35,506 bases of DNA, from positions 1 to 35,506 of the forward strand of contig CACNRD010000010.1 of NCBI GenBank assembly GCA_902622795.1. Direction: 5' to 3'. Position 1 is the stretch's first letter. Each line of letters opens with the position of its first letter. The translations under genes were made by a program, and so were the position numbers. This document shows positions 1 to 6,061 of the stretch, piece after piece. A model generated the notes under the pieces. That model ran no database searches. It was not told the DNA's origin and saw nothing but the letters and a program-made list of their open reading frames with translations. This DNA comes from an uncultured Pelagibacteraceae bacterium. Lineage in GTDB: Bacteria > Pseudomonadota > Alphaproteobacteria > Pelagibacterales > Pelagibacteraceae.

Positions 1-392
1 AAAAACATTTGAGCATCTCTAGCTCTAACCTCTTTACCGTTTATGTAAAATTTAGAACCTTTATCTTTTTCTATTTTTCTTTTAATTTGAACTTGATCAT
101 GCTCTCGATACTGAATTGGACCTTCTTTATCTTTATTTTCAACTTCTATAGTAACTTCGGCAATATTCTTTGAAGCTTTATTTGAAGTACCTGAAAAAAT
201 TACATCCTCCATTCCAGATCCACGCATGCTTTTTGCAGATGTTTCACCCATTGCCCATCTTAGAGATTCAACTATATTAGATTTTCCGCACCCGTTAGGT
301 CCAACAATACCAGTCAAGCCATCTTCGATTAAAAAATCTGCTTTTTCTGCGAAAGATTTAAATCCATTTAATTGGATTTTTTTAAACTCCAT
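1..392 (-). CDS. smc: Chromosome segregation protein SMC, N-terminal fragment (cut by window edge)
   Basis: About 130 N-terminal residues are present and the rest lies beyond base 1. Starting from the ATG at 392, the protein begins MEFKKIQLNGFKSFAEK and has the ATP-binding Walker A motif GPNGCGKSN near residues 32-40, followed by the WAMGE stretch typical of SMC/RecF-type ABC ATPases. SMC forms the core of the condensin-like complex that compacts and segregates chromosomes, with head ATPase domains joined by a long coiled coil; only the N-terminal half of the head is visible. It lies 8 bp downstream of the dsbA-like gene on the same strand, so it is probably the last gene of a DUF721-dsbA-smc operon, an arrangement I know from other Alphaproteobacteria. 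Confidence 0.93.
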   Translation of the reverse strand, partial: MEFKKIQLNGFKSFAEKADFLIEDGLTGIVGPNGCGKSNIVESLRWAMGETSAKSMRGSGMEDVIFSGTSNKASKNIAEVTIEVENKDKEGPIQYREHDQVQIKRKIEKDKGSKFYINGKEVRARDAQMF

Positions 393-400
393 AAAGAAAC

Positions 401-979
401 TTATATCAGTTTTTCAAGAGCTTTTTTTAAATTTTTGTAATTTAAGGTTTTATCAAACTTTTCGTTATTAATTATTATCGTAGGGGTAGCATTTACTTTG
501 AAGTTTTTAGCTCCATCGATTCGGTCATTTAATACAAAATCTTCAATTTTCTTGTTGTTAATACAGCTTTCAAAATCAATATTGAAACCCTCTGTTGATA
601 AAAATTTTTTTAGATTAATATTTGCTTCCTCAACTGAACTTCCTTTTACCCACTTTTGTTGATTAGCATATAAACTTTCTAATATCTCTGCTTCCCCATC
701 ATTTCTACATTGAGCAACTTTTGAAGCATTAAAAGCAGCAATATCTAGAGGAAAATGTCTAAATTCAATCTTGGCTAAACCTGTATCTAAATATTCTTTT
801 TTTAATAAAGGATAAACATCTTTATGAAAGTTAGCACAATGGCTACAAGTTAAAGATTCAAAAGCGATGATAGATATTTTTGCACTCTTATTTCCTACAA
901 GAATTCTTTTAATTTCGTCAGCTTGAGTGCTTAAAGCACTGAAGAAAAAAAATATTGAAATTATTAAAATTTTTTTCAT
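401..979 (-). CDS. DsbA-family thiol:disulfide oxidoreductase, exported
   Basis: 192 residues. An N-terminal signal peptide (MKKILI, a phenylalanine-rich hydrophobic core, then STQA before D21) indicates export to the periplasm. The active site is the CSHC motif at residues 45-48, in the context of thioredoxin-fold DsbA/DsbG/BdbD-like proteins, and a TPT segment near residue 166 fits the cis-proline loop. Family members form or shuffle disulfide bonds in exported proteins; the substrate here is unknown, and cytochrome or envelope protein maturation would be only a guess. The start codon overlaps the stop of the upstream DUF721 gene by 4 bp (ATGA), suggesting translational coupling, and smc follows 8 bp later. 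The start lies beside a run of nine A residues on the coding strand. Confidence 0.85.
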   Translation of the reverse strand: MKKILIISIFFFFSALSTQADEIKRILVGNKSAKISIIAFESLTCSHCANFHKDVYPLLKKEYLDTGLAKIEFRHFPLDIAAFNASKVAQCRNDGEAEILESLYANQQKWVKGSSVEEANINLKKFLSTEGFNIDFESCINNKKIEDFVLNDRIDGAKNFKVNATPTIIINNEKFDKTLNYKNLKKALEKLI

Positions 980-1464
980 TTTTTTTTAAAAACTTTAGTT
1001 AGCTCTAATAATGATTGTTTAATTTTTTCATTTTTAACATCGCTGATTTTTTCTTTATATCTATTTATTGTCACATTTTTTTCATTAATTTCTAGTTTAG
1101 GGGAAACTTTTTGTTCATCATCAAAACTAATGAATTTAAGTTTCTCAACAACTTCATAACCAAAATAAGCATTCATCTTATTTAAAATATCTTTTTTAGA
1201 ATATTCTATGTCAACTTCGTGGCCTCTTTTGACCATGATCACTAATGTACTTACACCAAATTTATTTGAACTTTTAAATGTTTTTGGATAGCAGCACTTG
1301 AATAACTCGTCACCTACTAGGTATTTCCAATTACTCAGGGTTTCTGAGTAAATGTGACCTTTTTTATTAATAATCCTTTTTACATTTTTTGGCAAAGTGT
1401 CTTTAAAAGATCTTAAGCCTTGAATGGAGACATTTCTCTGCTTAGTATTATTTTTAAATTGCAT
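976..1464 (-). CDS. DUF721 / DciA-like protein
   Basis: 162 residues from the ATG at 1464. An upstream in-frame TTG at 1476 is a weaker candidate. The N-terminal ~100 residues (IQGLRSF through KLKFISF) match the DUF721 fold, a KH-like domain shared with DciA, the helicase-interacting replication protein of many bacteria lacking DnaC. The C-terminal ~60 residues are lysine-rich and poorly conserved. A role in loading or regulating the DnaB helicase is plausible by family, but alphaproteobacterial DUF721 proteins are divergent, so this is inference. It heads a minus-strand operon with the DsbA-like gene and smc. Its start codon abuts that of mutY with no base between them; the two ATGs form one CATATG palindrome. 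It could be annotated simply as a DUF721 protein. Confidence 0.75.
   Translation of the reverse strand: MQFKNNTKQRNVSIQGLRSFKDTLPKNVKRIINKKGHIYSETLSNWKYLVGDELFKCCYPKTFKSSNKFGVSTLVIMVKRGHEVDIEYSKKDILNKMNAYFGYEVVEKLKFISFDDEQKVSPKLEINEKNVTINRYKEKISDVKNEKIKQSLLELTKVFKKK
1420..1448 (+). promoter_or_regulatory. Candidate mutY promoter inside the DUF721 gene
   Basis: TTGAAT at 1420-1425 and TAGTAT at 1443-1448 are separated by 17 bases, each matching 4 of 6 sigma70 consensus positions. The predicted transcription start near 1455 gives a leader of about 10 nt before the mutY ATG at 1465. The element lies wholly within the antisense strand of the DUF721 coding region, because there is no intergenic space. 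AT-rich sequence produces such matches often, so this is tentative. Confidence 0.35.
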
Positions 1465-2448
1465 ATGAAAGACCAAATAATAACAAATAAAATTCTTAAT
1501 TGGTATGACATAAATAAGCGAGTTTTACCCTGGAGAAAAAAAGTCTCTCATAAAAAAAAGCAATATTACACATTAGTTAGTGAATTTATGTTACAGCAAA
1601 CTCAGGTAGCAACAGTAATCCCTTACTTTAATAGATTTATAAAAAATATTCCTGACTTAGAGACTTTAGCAAATTTCGAAAATCATAAACTGATTAAGCT
1701 TTGGGAGGGGCTTGGTTATTATTCTAGGGTTAGAAACTTAAAAAAAACTGCTCTATTAGTTACTAAAAAATTTGATAAAAAACTTCCAAGAAACTATTCA
1801 GATTTAAAATCTCTTCCAGGTATTGGTGATTACACTGCAAGTGCAATATCAGCTATAGCTTTTAATAAAAGCATTATTCCTTTAGATGGAAACATTGAAA
1901 GAGTTCTTAAAAGATATTTATATTTAAAAAAAGAAAATGAAATTAATAAAGAGAACTTAATCAAGAAAAAAGAAATCTTTGGGTATTCAAGTAGGGCAAG
2001 TGATTATGCTCAGGCCTTAATGGAACTAGGAGCTTTAATCTGCAAACCGAGTAATCCTCATTGTGAACAATGTCCAATTTCAAGTAAATGTATTGCTTTA
2101 AAAAAAAAAGATTTCCTACTTACTAAAATCAAAAAAAAGAATAACAATAAATATTATTTACTAAAAGTTTATAAAGATAAAAATAAATATCTTTTGATTA
2201 AAAATACTAAATTTAATTTTTTGAAAAATTTTAGTATTTTTCCCATGCAAGAATTATCAAAGCTTACAAGTTCAACAGATATAGTTAATTTCAAGATGTC
2301 AAATATGAATATGAATATAAAAATTGAACATAAGAATAAAGTAGGTTCATTGCCAACTTCCCACTGGATCGATCCTAAGAAGTTAAAAAACTACACATTA
2401 CCAAGTTTTACAAAAAGAATTGTTAGATACCTAGAAAGTAATAAATGA
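1465..2448 (+). CDS. mutY: A/G-specific adenine DNA glycosylase MutY
   Basis: 327 residues from the ATG at 1465; the in-frame upstream TTG at 1420 would add residues that do not look like MutY. MutY removes adenine mispaired with 8-oxoguanine in base-excision repair. Visible are WYD..R.LPWR at the N terminus, SEFMLQQTQV containing the catalytic Glu, the helix-hairpin-helix LPGIGDYTASA, the following LDGNIERVL with the catalytic Asp, and the 4Fe-4S ligands in the C-x6-C-x2-C-x5-C pattern (CKPSNPHCEQCPISSKC). The C-terminal ~100 residues correspond to the NUDIX-like 8-oxoG recognition domain but are short and lysine-rich. Its stop overlaps the start of the following FAD monooxygenase by 4 bp (ATGA), suggesting a two-gene operon. 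Confidence 0.95.
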   Translation: MKDQIITNKILNWYDINKRVLPWRKKVSHKKKQYYTLVSEFMLQQTQVATVIPYFNRFIKNIPDLETLANFENHKLIKLWEGLGYYSRVRNLKKTALLVTKKFDKKLPRNYSDLKSLPGIGDYTASAISAIAFNKSIIPLDGNIERVLKRYLYLKKENEINKENLIKKKEIFGYSSRASDYAQALMELGALICKPSNPHCEQCPISSKCIALKKKDFLLTKIKKKNNNKYYLLKVYKDKNKYLLIKNTKFNFLKNFSIFPMQELSKLTSSTDIVNFKMSNMNMNIKIEHKNKVGSLPTSHWIDPKKLKNYTLPSFTKRIVRYLESNK

Positions 2449-3596
2449 AAAAAATTGGAATTATAGGAGCAGGAATTTCAGGTTTATTCATTGCTAATTT
2501 ATTTAAAGAAAATTCCAATTATCAAGTTACAATATTTGAAAAAAAACACTCAGTAGAGTTAGAAGAGGGGTATGGAATTCAACTTTCAACCAATAGTATC
2601 AAGCTTTTAAACAAAATTGGATTTAATGAAATAGAAAATAAGGAAAAGTTTAATCCTGAAAAAATTGATTTTTATGAGATTAAAAATCAAAAAAAAATAT
2701 CTGATTTGAATATTTCTGAATATAATTCTGAAGATTGTAAATACACCACAATGAAAAGATCTATATTAGTTGAATTTTTAAAAAATAGATTAGATGAGCA
2801 GGTTATAAAATATGAACATAGCATTGAGAAAATTGAAAAAAAACATGATCAAATAAATTTAACTTTTAACAACAATCAAAGTTTTATTTGTGACTATCTA
2901 ATTATTTCTGACGGTATTTTTTCTAAAGGAAAATCCTTAATTTCTAATAATCACATTCAACCAACTTATAATAATTGTATTGCAATTAGAGGTAAAATCC
3001 CTCGGGCTAACCTAAATAATTTAAACGAAATGAACATTTCTTTATTTGTAGGTCCTGATTTTCATTATGTTATCTACCCAATTGATAACAGTGCTGGAGA
3101 ATACAATTTTATTGGTGTTTTAAAGCATCAATTAACTGCAAATGAGCTTAAAAACAATAGCCTTTTTGAAGAAAAAGCCTTTATCGAAGGAATTAAAAAT
3201 AAATTACAAATTAAAATTTCTTCTTCAATTTTAAGTAACCTAAATAATATCAAGTGCTTCCCAGTTTTTGTTAGTAAAGATTTTCATAAATCAGCTGAAA
3301 ATATTCATCTTGTTGGAGACGCCTTTTTTGCCTTTCCACCTTCTTTTGCACAAGGAGCCTCACAGTCTATTGAAGGCGCATCAGAATTATTTGAAAGTAT
3401 CACAAATAACAAATCTAATTATTATAGTAATAGAGTTTCAAGGGTAAAAATGATTAATAATAGATCAAAACTAAATCAATTTGCTTTTCATGTATCAAAT
3501 CCAGTTATAGTATTCTTTAGAAATATGGGATTGAAAATATTAACTAAGAACAAAAAATTTTTAGAAAATTATTTAGGAAAAATTTACAATAATTAA
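2445..3596 (+). CDS. FAD-dependent monooxygenase, UbiH/salicylate-hydroxylase-like
   Basis: 383 residues. The FAD-binding Rossmann motif GAGISG is at residues 8-13, followed by the acidic end of the second strand (FEKK). A mid-protein LIISDG segment matches the second FAD/NAD motif of group A flavin monooxygenases, and a C-terminal LVGDAF...AQGASQSIEGA matches the third FAD motif, although the usual GDAAH histidine is replaced (GDAFF). Such enzymes hydroxylate aromatic rings (ubiquinone precursors, salicylate and others); the substrate cannot be read from sequence. It is translationally coupled to mutY through a 4-bp overlap. Its tail shares a TTAA with the stop of the convergent ccrM. A ubiquinone-ring hydroxylase is one possibility, given how common such paralogues are in this lineage. 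Confidence 0.75.
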   Translation: MKKIGIIGAGISGLFIANLFKENSNYQVTIFEKKHSVELEEGYGIQLSTNSIKLLNKIGFNEIENKEKFNPEKIDFYEIKNQKKISDLNISEYNSEDCKYTTMKRSILVEFLKNRLDEQVIKYEHSIEKIEKKHDQINLTFNNNQSFICDYLIISDGIFSKGKSLISNNHIQPTYNNCIAIRGKIPRANLNNLNEMNISLFVGPDFHYVIYPIDNSAGEYNFIGVLKHQLTANELKNNSLFEEKAFIEGIKNKLQIKISSSILSNLNNIKCFPVFVSKDFHKSAENIHLVGDAFFAFPPSFAQGASQSIEGASELFESITNNKSNYYSNRVSRVKMINNRSKLNQFAFHVSNPVIVFFRNMGLKILTKNKKFLENYLGKIYNN

Positions 3597-4663
3597 TTTT
3601 TTGAGATTAATCTTTGTCTTAAGTAGTCTATTGGATATATTCTGCCGTTGATATCACAATGCCAATATGTCCATCCATTGCAACTTTCAGCACCTAAAAT
3701 AGAAGCTGCAACTTTATGAATAGAGCCTTCAGATTGGTTATGCTTTATACTTCCATCTGCTAAAATTTTTGCAGTAATTTTTTTCTTATTGTCAAAAATG
3801 TTAGTACCTGGCTTAATTATCCCAAGCTCCACTAATGATCCAAATGGTATTCTAGGTTTTGATCTATTATTTTTAAGAGTATCAAGTAAATCATCTTCAA
3901 TAGGTTTTGCATTTTTAATTCTTTTTTCTGCAGCTTTGAAATAATTTTTTTCTTTTTCTATACCAAAATAATTTCTACCAAGTTTTTTCGCGACAGTTGC
4001 TGTTGTTCCTGAACCTAAAAAAGGGTCTAAAATCATGTCATCTTTATTAGTAGATGCTAATAAAACTCTATGAAGTAAAGCCTCCGGTTTTTGAGTTGAA
4101 TGCACTTTTTTGCCGTTTTTCTTTAATCTTTCTGCACCACTGCAAATCGGAAGATCCCAGTTTGATCTCATTTGTAAATCATCATTCAAACATTTTAGTG
4201 ATTGATAATTAAATGTATATTTTGATTTTTCACTTTTAGATGCCCAAATCAAAGTTTCGTGAGCGTTGGTAAATCGTGTTCCTCTAAAATTAGGCATTGG
4301 ATTATTTTTATTCCAAATAACATCGTTTAAAATCCAAAATCCTAAATTTTGAATTGCAGTTCCTACTCTAAAAATATTGTGATAACTCCCAATAACCCAA
4401 ATTGCTCCATCTTTTTTTAAAATTCTTTTACATTCTGATAGCCACGCATATGTAAACTCATCGTATTCTTTAAAATTTTCGAACTGATCCCATTTTTCAT
4501 TTACAGCATCTACTTTAGATCTGTCTGGCCTGACTAATTCGCTTTTTAATTGAAGATTGTATGGAGGGTCTGCAAAAATTAAATCAAAAGTTTCACGTGG
4601 AATTTTTTTTAATTCTTCGAGACTATCTCCGTTAATAATTTTATTTTTGAAATCAGTTTTCAT
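3593..4663 (-). CDS. ccrM: Cell-cycle-type DNA adenine methyltransferase CcrM (predicted GANTC-specific)
   Basis: 356 residues from the ATG at 4663; an in-frame TTG at 4687 would sit within the predicted promoter and is rejected. This is a beta-class N6-adenine methyltransferase: the catalytic DPPY motif (residues 32-35) precedes the SAM-binding DPFLGSGTT motif around residue 205. The C-terminal ~80 residues, ending in SCNGWTYWH and the YLRQRLI segment, match the small RAMA domain of CcrM orthologues. In Caulobacter and relatives CcrM methylates the adenine of GANTC after replication and links methylation state to cell-cycle transcription; target specificity here is inferred from orthology. 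The gene is downstream of UDG and rnhB but separated from rnhB by 92 bp holding a good promoter with GANTC sites. Confidence 0.92.
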   Translation of the reverse strand: MKTDFKNKIINGDSLEELKKIPRETFDLIFADPPYNLQLKSELVRPDRSKVDAVNEKWDQFENFKEYDEFTYAWLSECKRILKKDGAIWVIGSYHNIFRVGTAIQNLGFWILNDVIWNKNNPMPNFRGTRFTNAHETLIWASKSEKSKYTFNYQSLKCLNDDLQMRSNWDLPICSGAERLKKNGKKVHSTQKPEALLHRVLLASTNKDDMILDPFLGSGTTATVAKKLGRNYFGIEKEKNYFKAAEKRIKNAKPIEDDLLDTLKNNRSKPRIPFGSLVELGIIKPGTNIFDNKKKITAKILADGSIKHNQSEGSIHKVAASILGAESCNGWTYWHCDINGRIYPIDYLRQRLISKN

Positions 4664-4675
4664 TTTTAAAAAATA

Positions 4676-4704
4676 ATTAGACTCCAAATGGATTCTACGG
4701 TCAA
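4676..4704 (-). promoter_or_regulatory. Predicted sigma70-type promoter of ccrM
   Basis: Reading the minus strand, TTGACC (4704 to 4699, 5/6 of the -35 consensus) is followed after exactly 17 bases by TCTAAT (4681 to 4676, 5/6 of the -10 consensus). Transcription would start near 4669, about 6 nt before the ccrM ATG at 4663, giving an almost leaderless mRNA. It is the best promoter match I see in the window. Two GANTC sites fall within it. Confidence 0.6.
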
Positions 4705-4728
4705 CCTGAGATTGAAATATTTAGACTC
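4680..4728. promoter_or_regulatory. Cluster of three GANTC methylation sites upstream of ccrM
   Basis: GACTC/GAGTC at 4680-4684 overlaps the first two bases of the predicted -10 box, GATTC/GAATC at 4691-4695 lies in the promoter spacer, and GACTC/GAGTC at 4724-4728 lies 20 bp upstream of the -35 box. At the base composition of this genome one GANTC is expected about every 350-400 bp, so three in 49 bp is a local excess. In Caulobacter, GANTC sites near the ccrM promoter are known to couple its transcription to methylation state; a similar feedback loop here is inference. Confidence 0.6.
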
Positions 4729-4755
4729 GTTTTGTGTGGTTAAAATTTAATATAA

Positions 4756-5328
4756 CTAGATATAGTGTTTATTAAGTTTTGATATTGGTGAGAATGTTTT
4801 TCTATGATGTTTGTTAACACCAAGCTTTTTTATTGCCTTTAAATGCTGTTTAGTTCCATAACCAAAATTTTGATCCCAATTATATCCTTTGTTTTTTTTC
4901 GCTAATGTTTTTATAAATTTATCTCTAGTTACTTTAGCAATAATGGATGCAGCTGAAATAGAGGGTATTTTTTGGTCACCTTTTACTATTGCTCTTAAGT
5001 TGTAATTTTTTAAATCTGGTATTTTATTTCCATCTATTAAAACTTGTGAAGGTTTTTTTTTGAGTTTTTTTATTGCTCTTTTCATGGCAAGCAAACTTGC
5101 CTGAAGAATATTTATTTTATCTATTTCTTTAACAGATGCCTTACCAGTAGCCCAAATAGAATTTTTTTTGATGTAATTAAATAAAATTTCCCTTTTTTCC
5201 TTAGTTAGTGTTTTAGAATCTTTGAGTGTTTTAGAATTAATTGATTTATTCAAAATAACAGCTGCCGCATAAACTGGTCCAATTAAACTTCCTCTACCAA
5301 CTTCGTCTACACCTGCTATTATTTTCAT
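4756..5328 (-). CDS. rnhB: Ribonuclease HII
   Basis: 190 residues from the ATG at 5328. A longer reading frame from 5385 exists but would overlap the upstream gene by 58 bp and adds a non-conserved lysine-rich extension. RNase HII cleaves RNA in RNA-DNA hybrids and starts removal of single misincorporated ribonucleotides. The N-terminal AGVDEVGRG motif carries the catalytic Asp-Glu pair (residues 8-9), and the ISAASIIAKVTRD segment carries further metal-binding residues. The start is coupled to the upstream UDG-like gene by a one-base TAATG overlap. Pairing with a uracil-DNA glycosylase suggests shared expression of two base-level repair enzymes. Confidence 0.95.
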   Translation of the reverse strand: MKIIAGVDEVGRGSLIGPVYAAAVILNKSINSKTLKDSKTLTKEKREILFNYIKKNSIWATGKASVKEIDKINILQASLLAMKRAIKKLKKKPSQVLIDGNKIPDLKNYNLRAIVKGDQKIPSISAASIIAKVTRDKFIKTLAKKNKGYNWDQNFGYGTKQHLKAIKKLGVNKHHRKTFSPISKLNKHYI

Positions 5329-6050
5329 TAAACTTTTAAATTTAAGCCTTTTATCTTCTGTCTTATTTTTTTGAGATCTTCCCATGAGTATTTCTTATTC
5401 TCTGGAAATCTTATTAAGTATGATGGATTAAAAGTTATCATCAAAGGATAGGTTCGACCATTTAGTATGACCTCTTTCCATTTTCCTCTTTCACTCGAAA
5501 TTTTACCGTTAATTCCTGTAACTGCCTCCATAGCTGTACTTCCCATTAAAATAACAATTTTTGGCTCAATTATTGATATATGCTCTTTTAAAAACACAGA
5601 ATATCTTTTTATCTCTACTGACGTTGGCTTTCTGTCCTCTGGGGGTCTAAAATTCATTGAATAACTACAATAAATATTTTTTCTTTTTATCTCGATAGCC
5701 AGCAGCATTTTATCTAGGAGCTCTCCAACCTCTCCCATAAAAGTATTTGCGTTACTGTCTTCTTCTAAACCTGGGGCTTCACCAATTAACATTATAGGAC
5801 TGTTTATGTTTCCATCTCCTAGAATTAAATTTCTTGAATTTTCTTTCAATTTACAATTTTCAATTGAATTGATTTGTTTTTTTAGTTTTAACAGTAATTC
5901 ACTCTTATTTTTAGACTGATTATCATCAAGTTTTGCATCATTGTTAATAAATCTGTTTATAGGTTTATTAGTAAAAACAAAGTTTGGTTCAATTGTATTT
6001 ATCAATTCTTCCCTAAATTTGTCGTTTTGATTTATTACTTTTTTAGTCAT
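5328..6050 (-). CDS. Family-4-like uracil-DNA glycosylase, divergent, probably without Fe-S cluster
   Basis: 240 residues. The core from about residue 60 onward resembles family 4 uracil-DNA glycosylases (also annotated as phage SPO1 DNA polymerase-related): GEAPG with acidic residues following (residues 90-98), FRPPEDRKPT (134-143), ILMGSTAMEAVTG (167-179) and NPSYLIR (208-214). Family members excise uracil from DNA. Two things are odd. Only two cysteines exist (C66, C128), and the positions where the family usually has cysteines are Phe134 and, further on, Tyr150, so a 4Fe-4S cluster is unlikely. The usual HPS/HPA motif reads NPS here. The N-terminal ~55 residues are polar and probably disordered. 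It is translationally coupled to rnhB. Activity is therefore likely but not certain. Confidence 0.75.
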   Translation of the reverse strand: MTKKVINQNDKFREELINTIEPNFVFTNKPINRFINNDAKLDDNQSKNKSELLLKLKKQINSIENCKLKENSRNLILGDGNINSPIMLIGEAPGLEEDSNANTFMGEVGELLDKMLLAIEIKRKNIYCSYSMNFRPPEDRKPTSVEIKRYSVFLKEHISIIEPKIVILMGSTAMEAVTGINGKISSERGKWKEVILNGRTYPLMITFNPSYLIRFPENKKYSWEDLKKIRQKIKGLNLKV

Positions 6051-6055
6051 ACAAT
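6027..6055 (+). promoter_or_regulatory. Candidate promoter of the TPR gene, overlapping the start of the UDG gene
   Basis: TTGATT (6027-6032, 4/6) and TACAAT (6050-6055, 5/6) are separated by 17 bases. The expected transcription start, 7 bases after the -10 box, is base 6062, which is the A of the ATG of the TPR gene. The whole -35 box and spacer lie inside the divergently transcribed UDG coding sequence. If correct, the mRNA is leaderless. Confidence 0.45.
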
Positions 6056-6061
6056 GTCTAA

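Noticed and set aside
4664..4687. TTG start at 4687 for ccrM
   Set aside because: The codons lie in the predicted -10 and transcription start region, and the ATG at 4663 matches the usual CcrM N terminus.
5329..5385. Longer rnhB starting at the ATG at 5385
   Set aside because: It would overlap the UDG gene by 58 bp and add a non-conserved lysine-rich segment; the TAATG at 5328 gives the normal N terminus.
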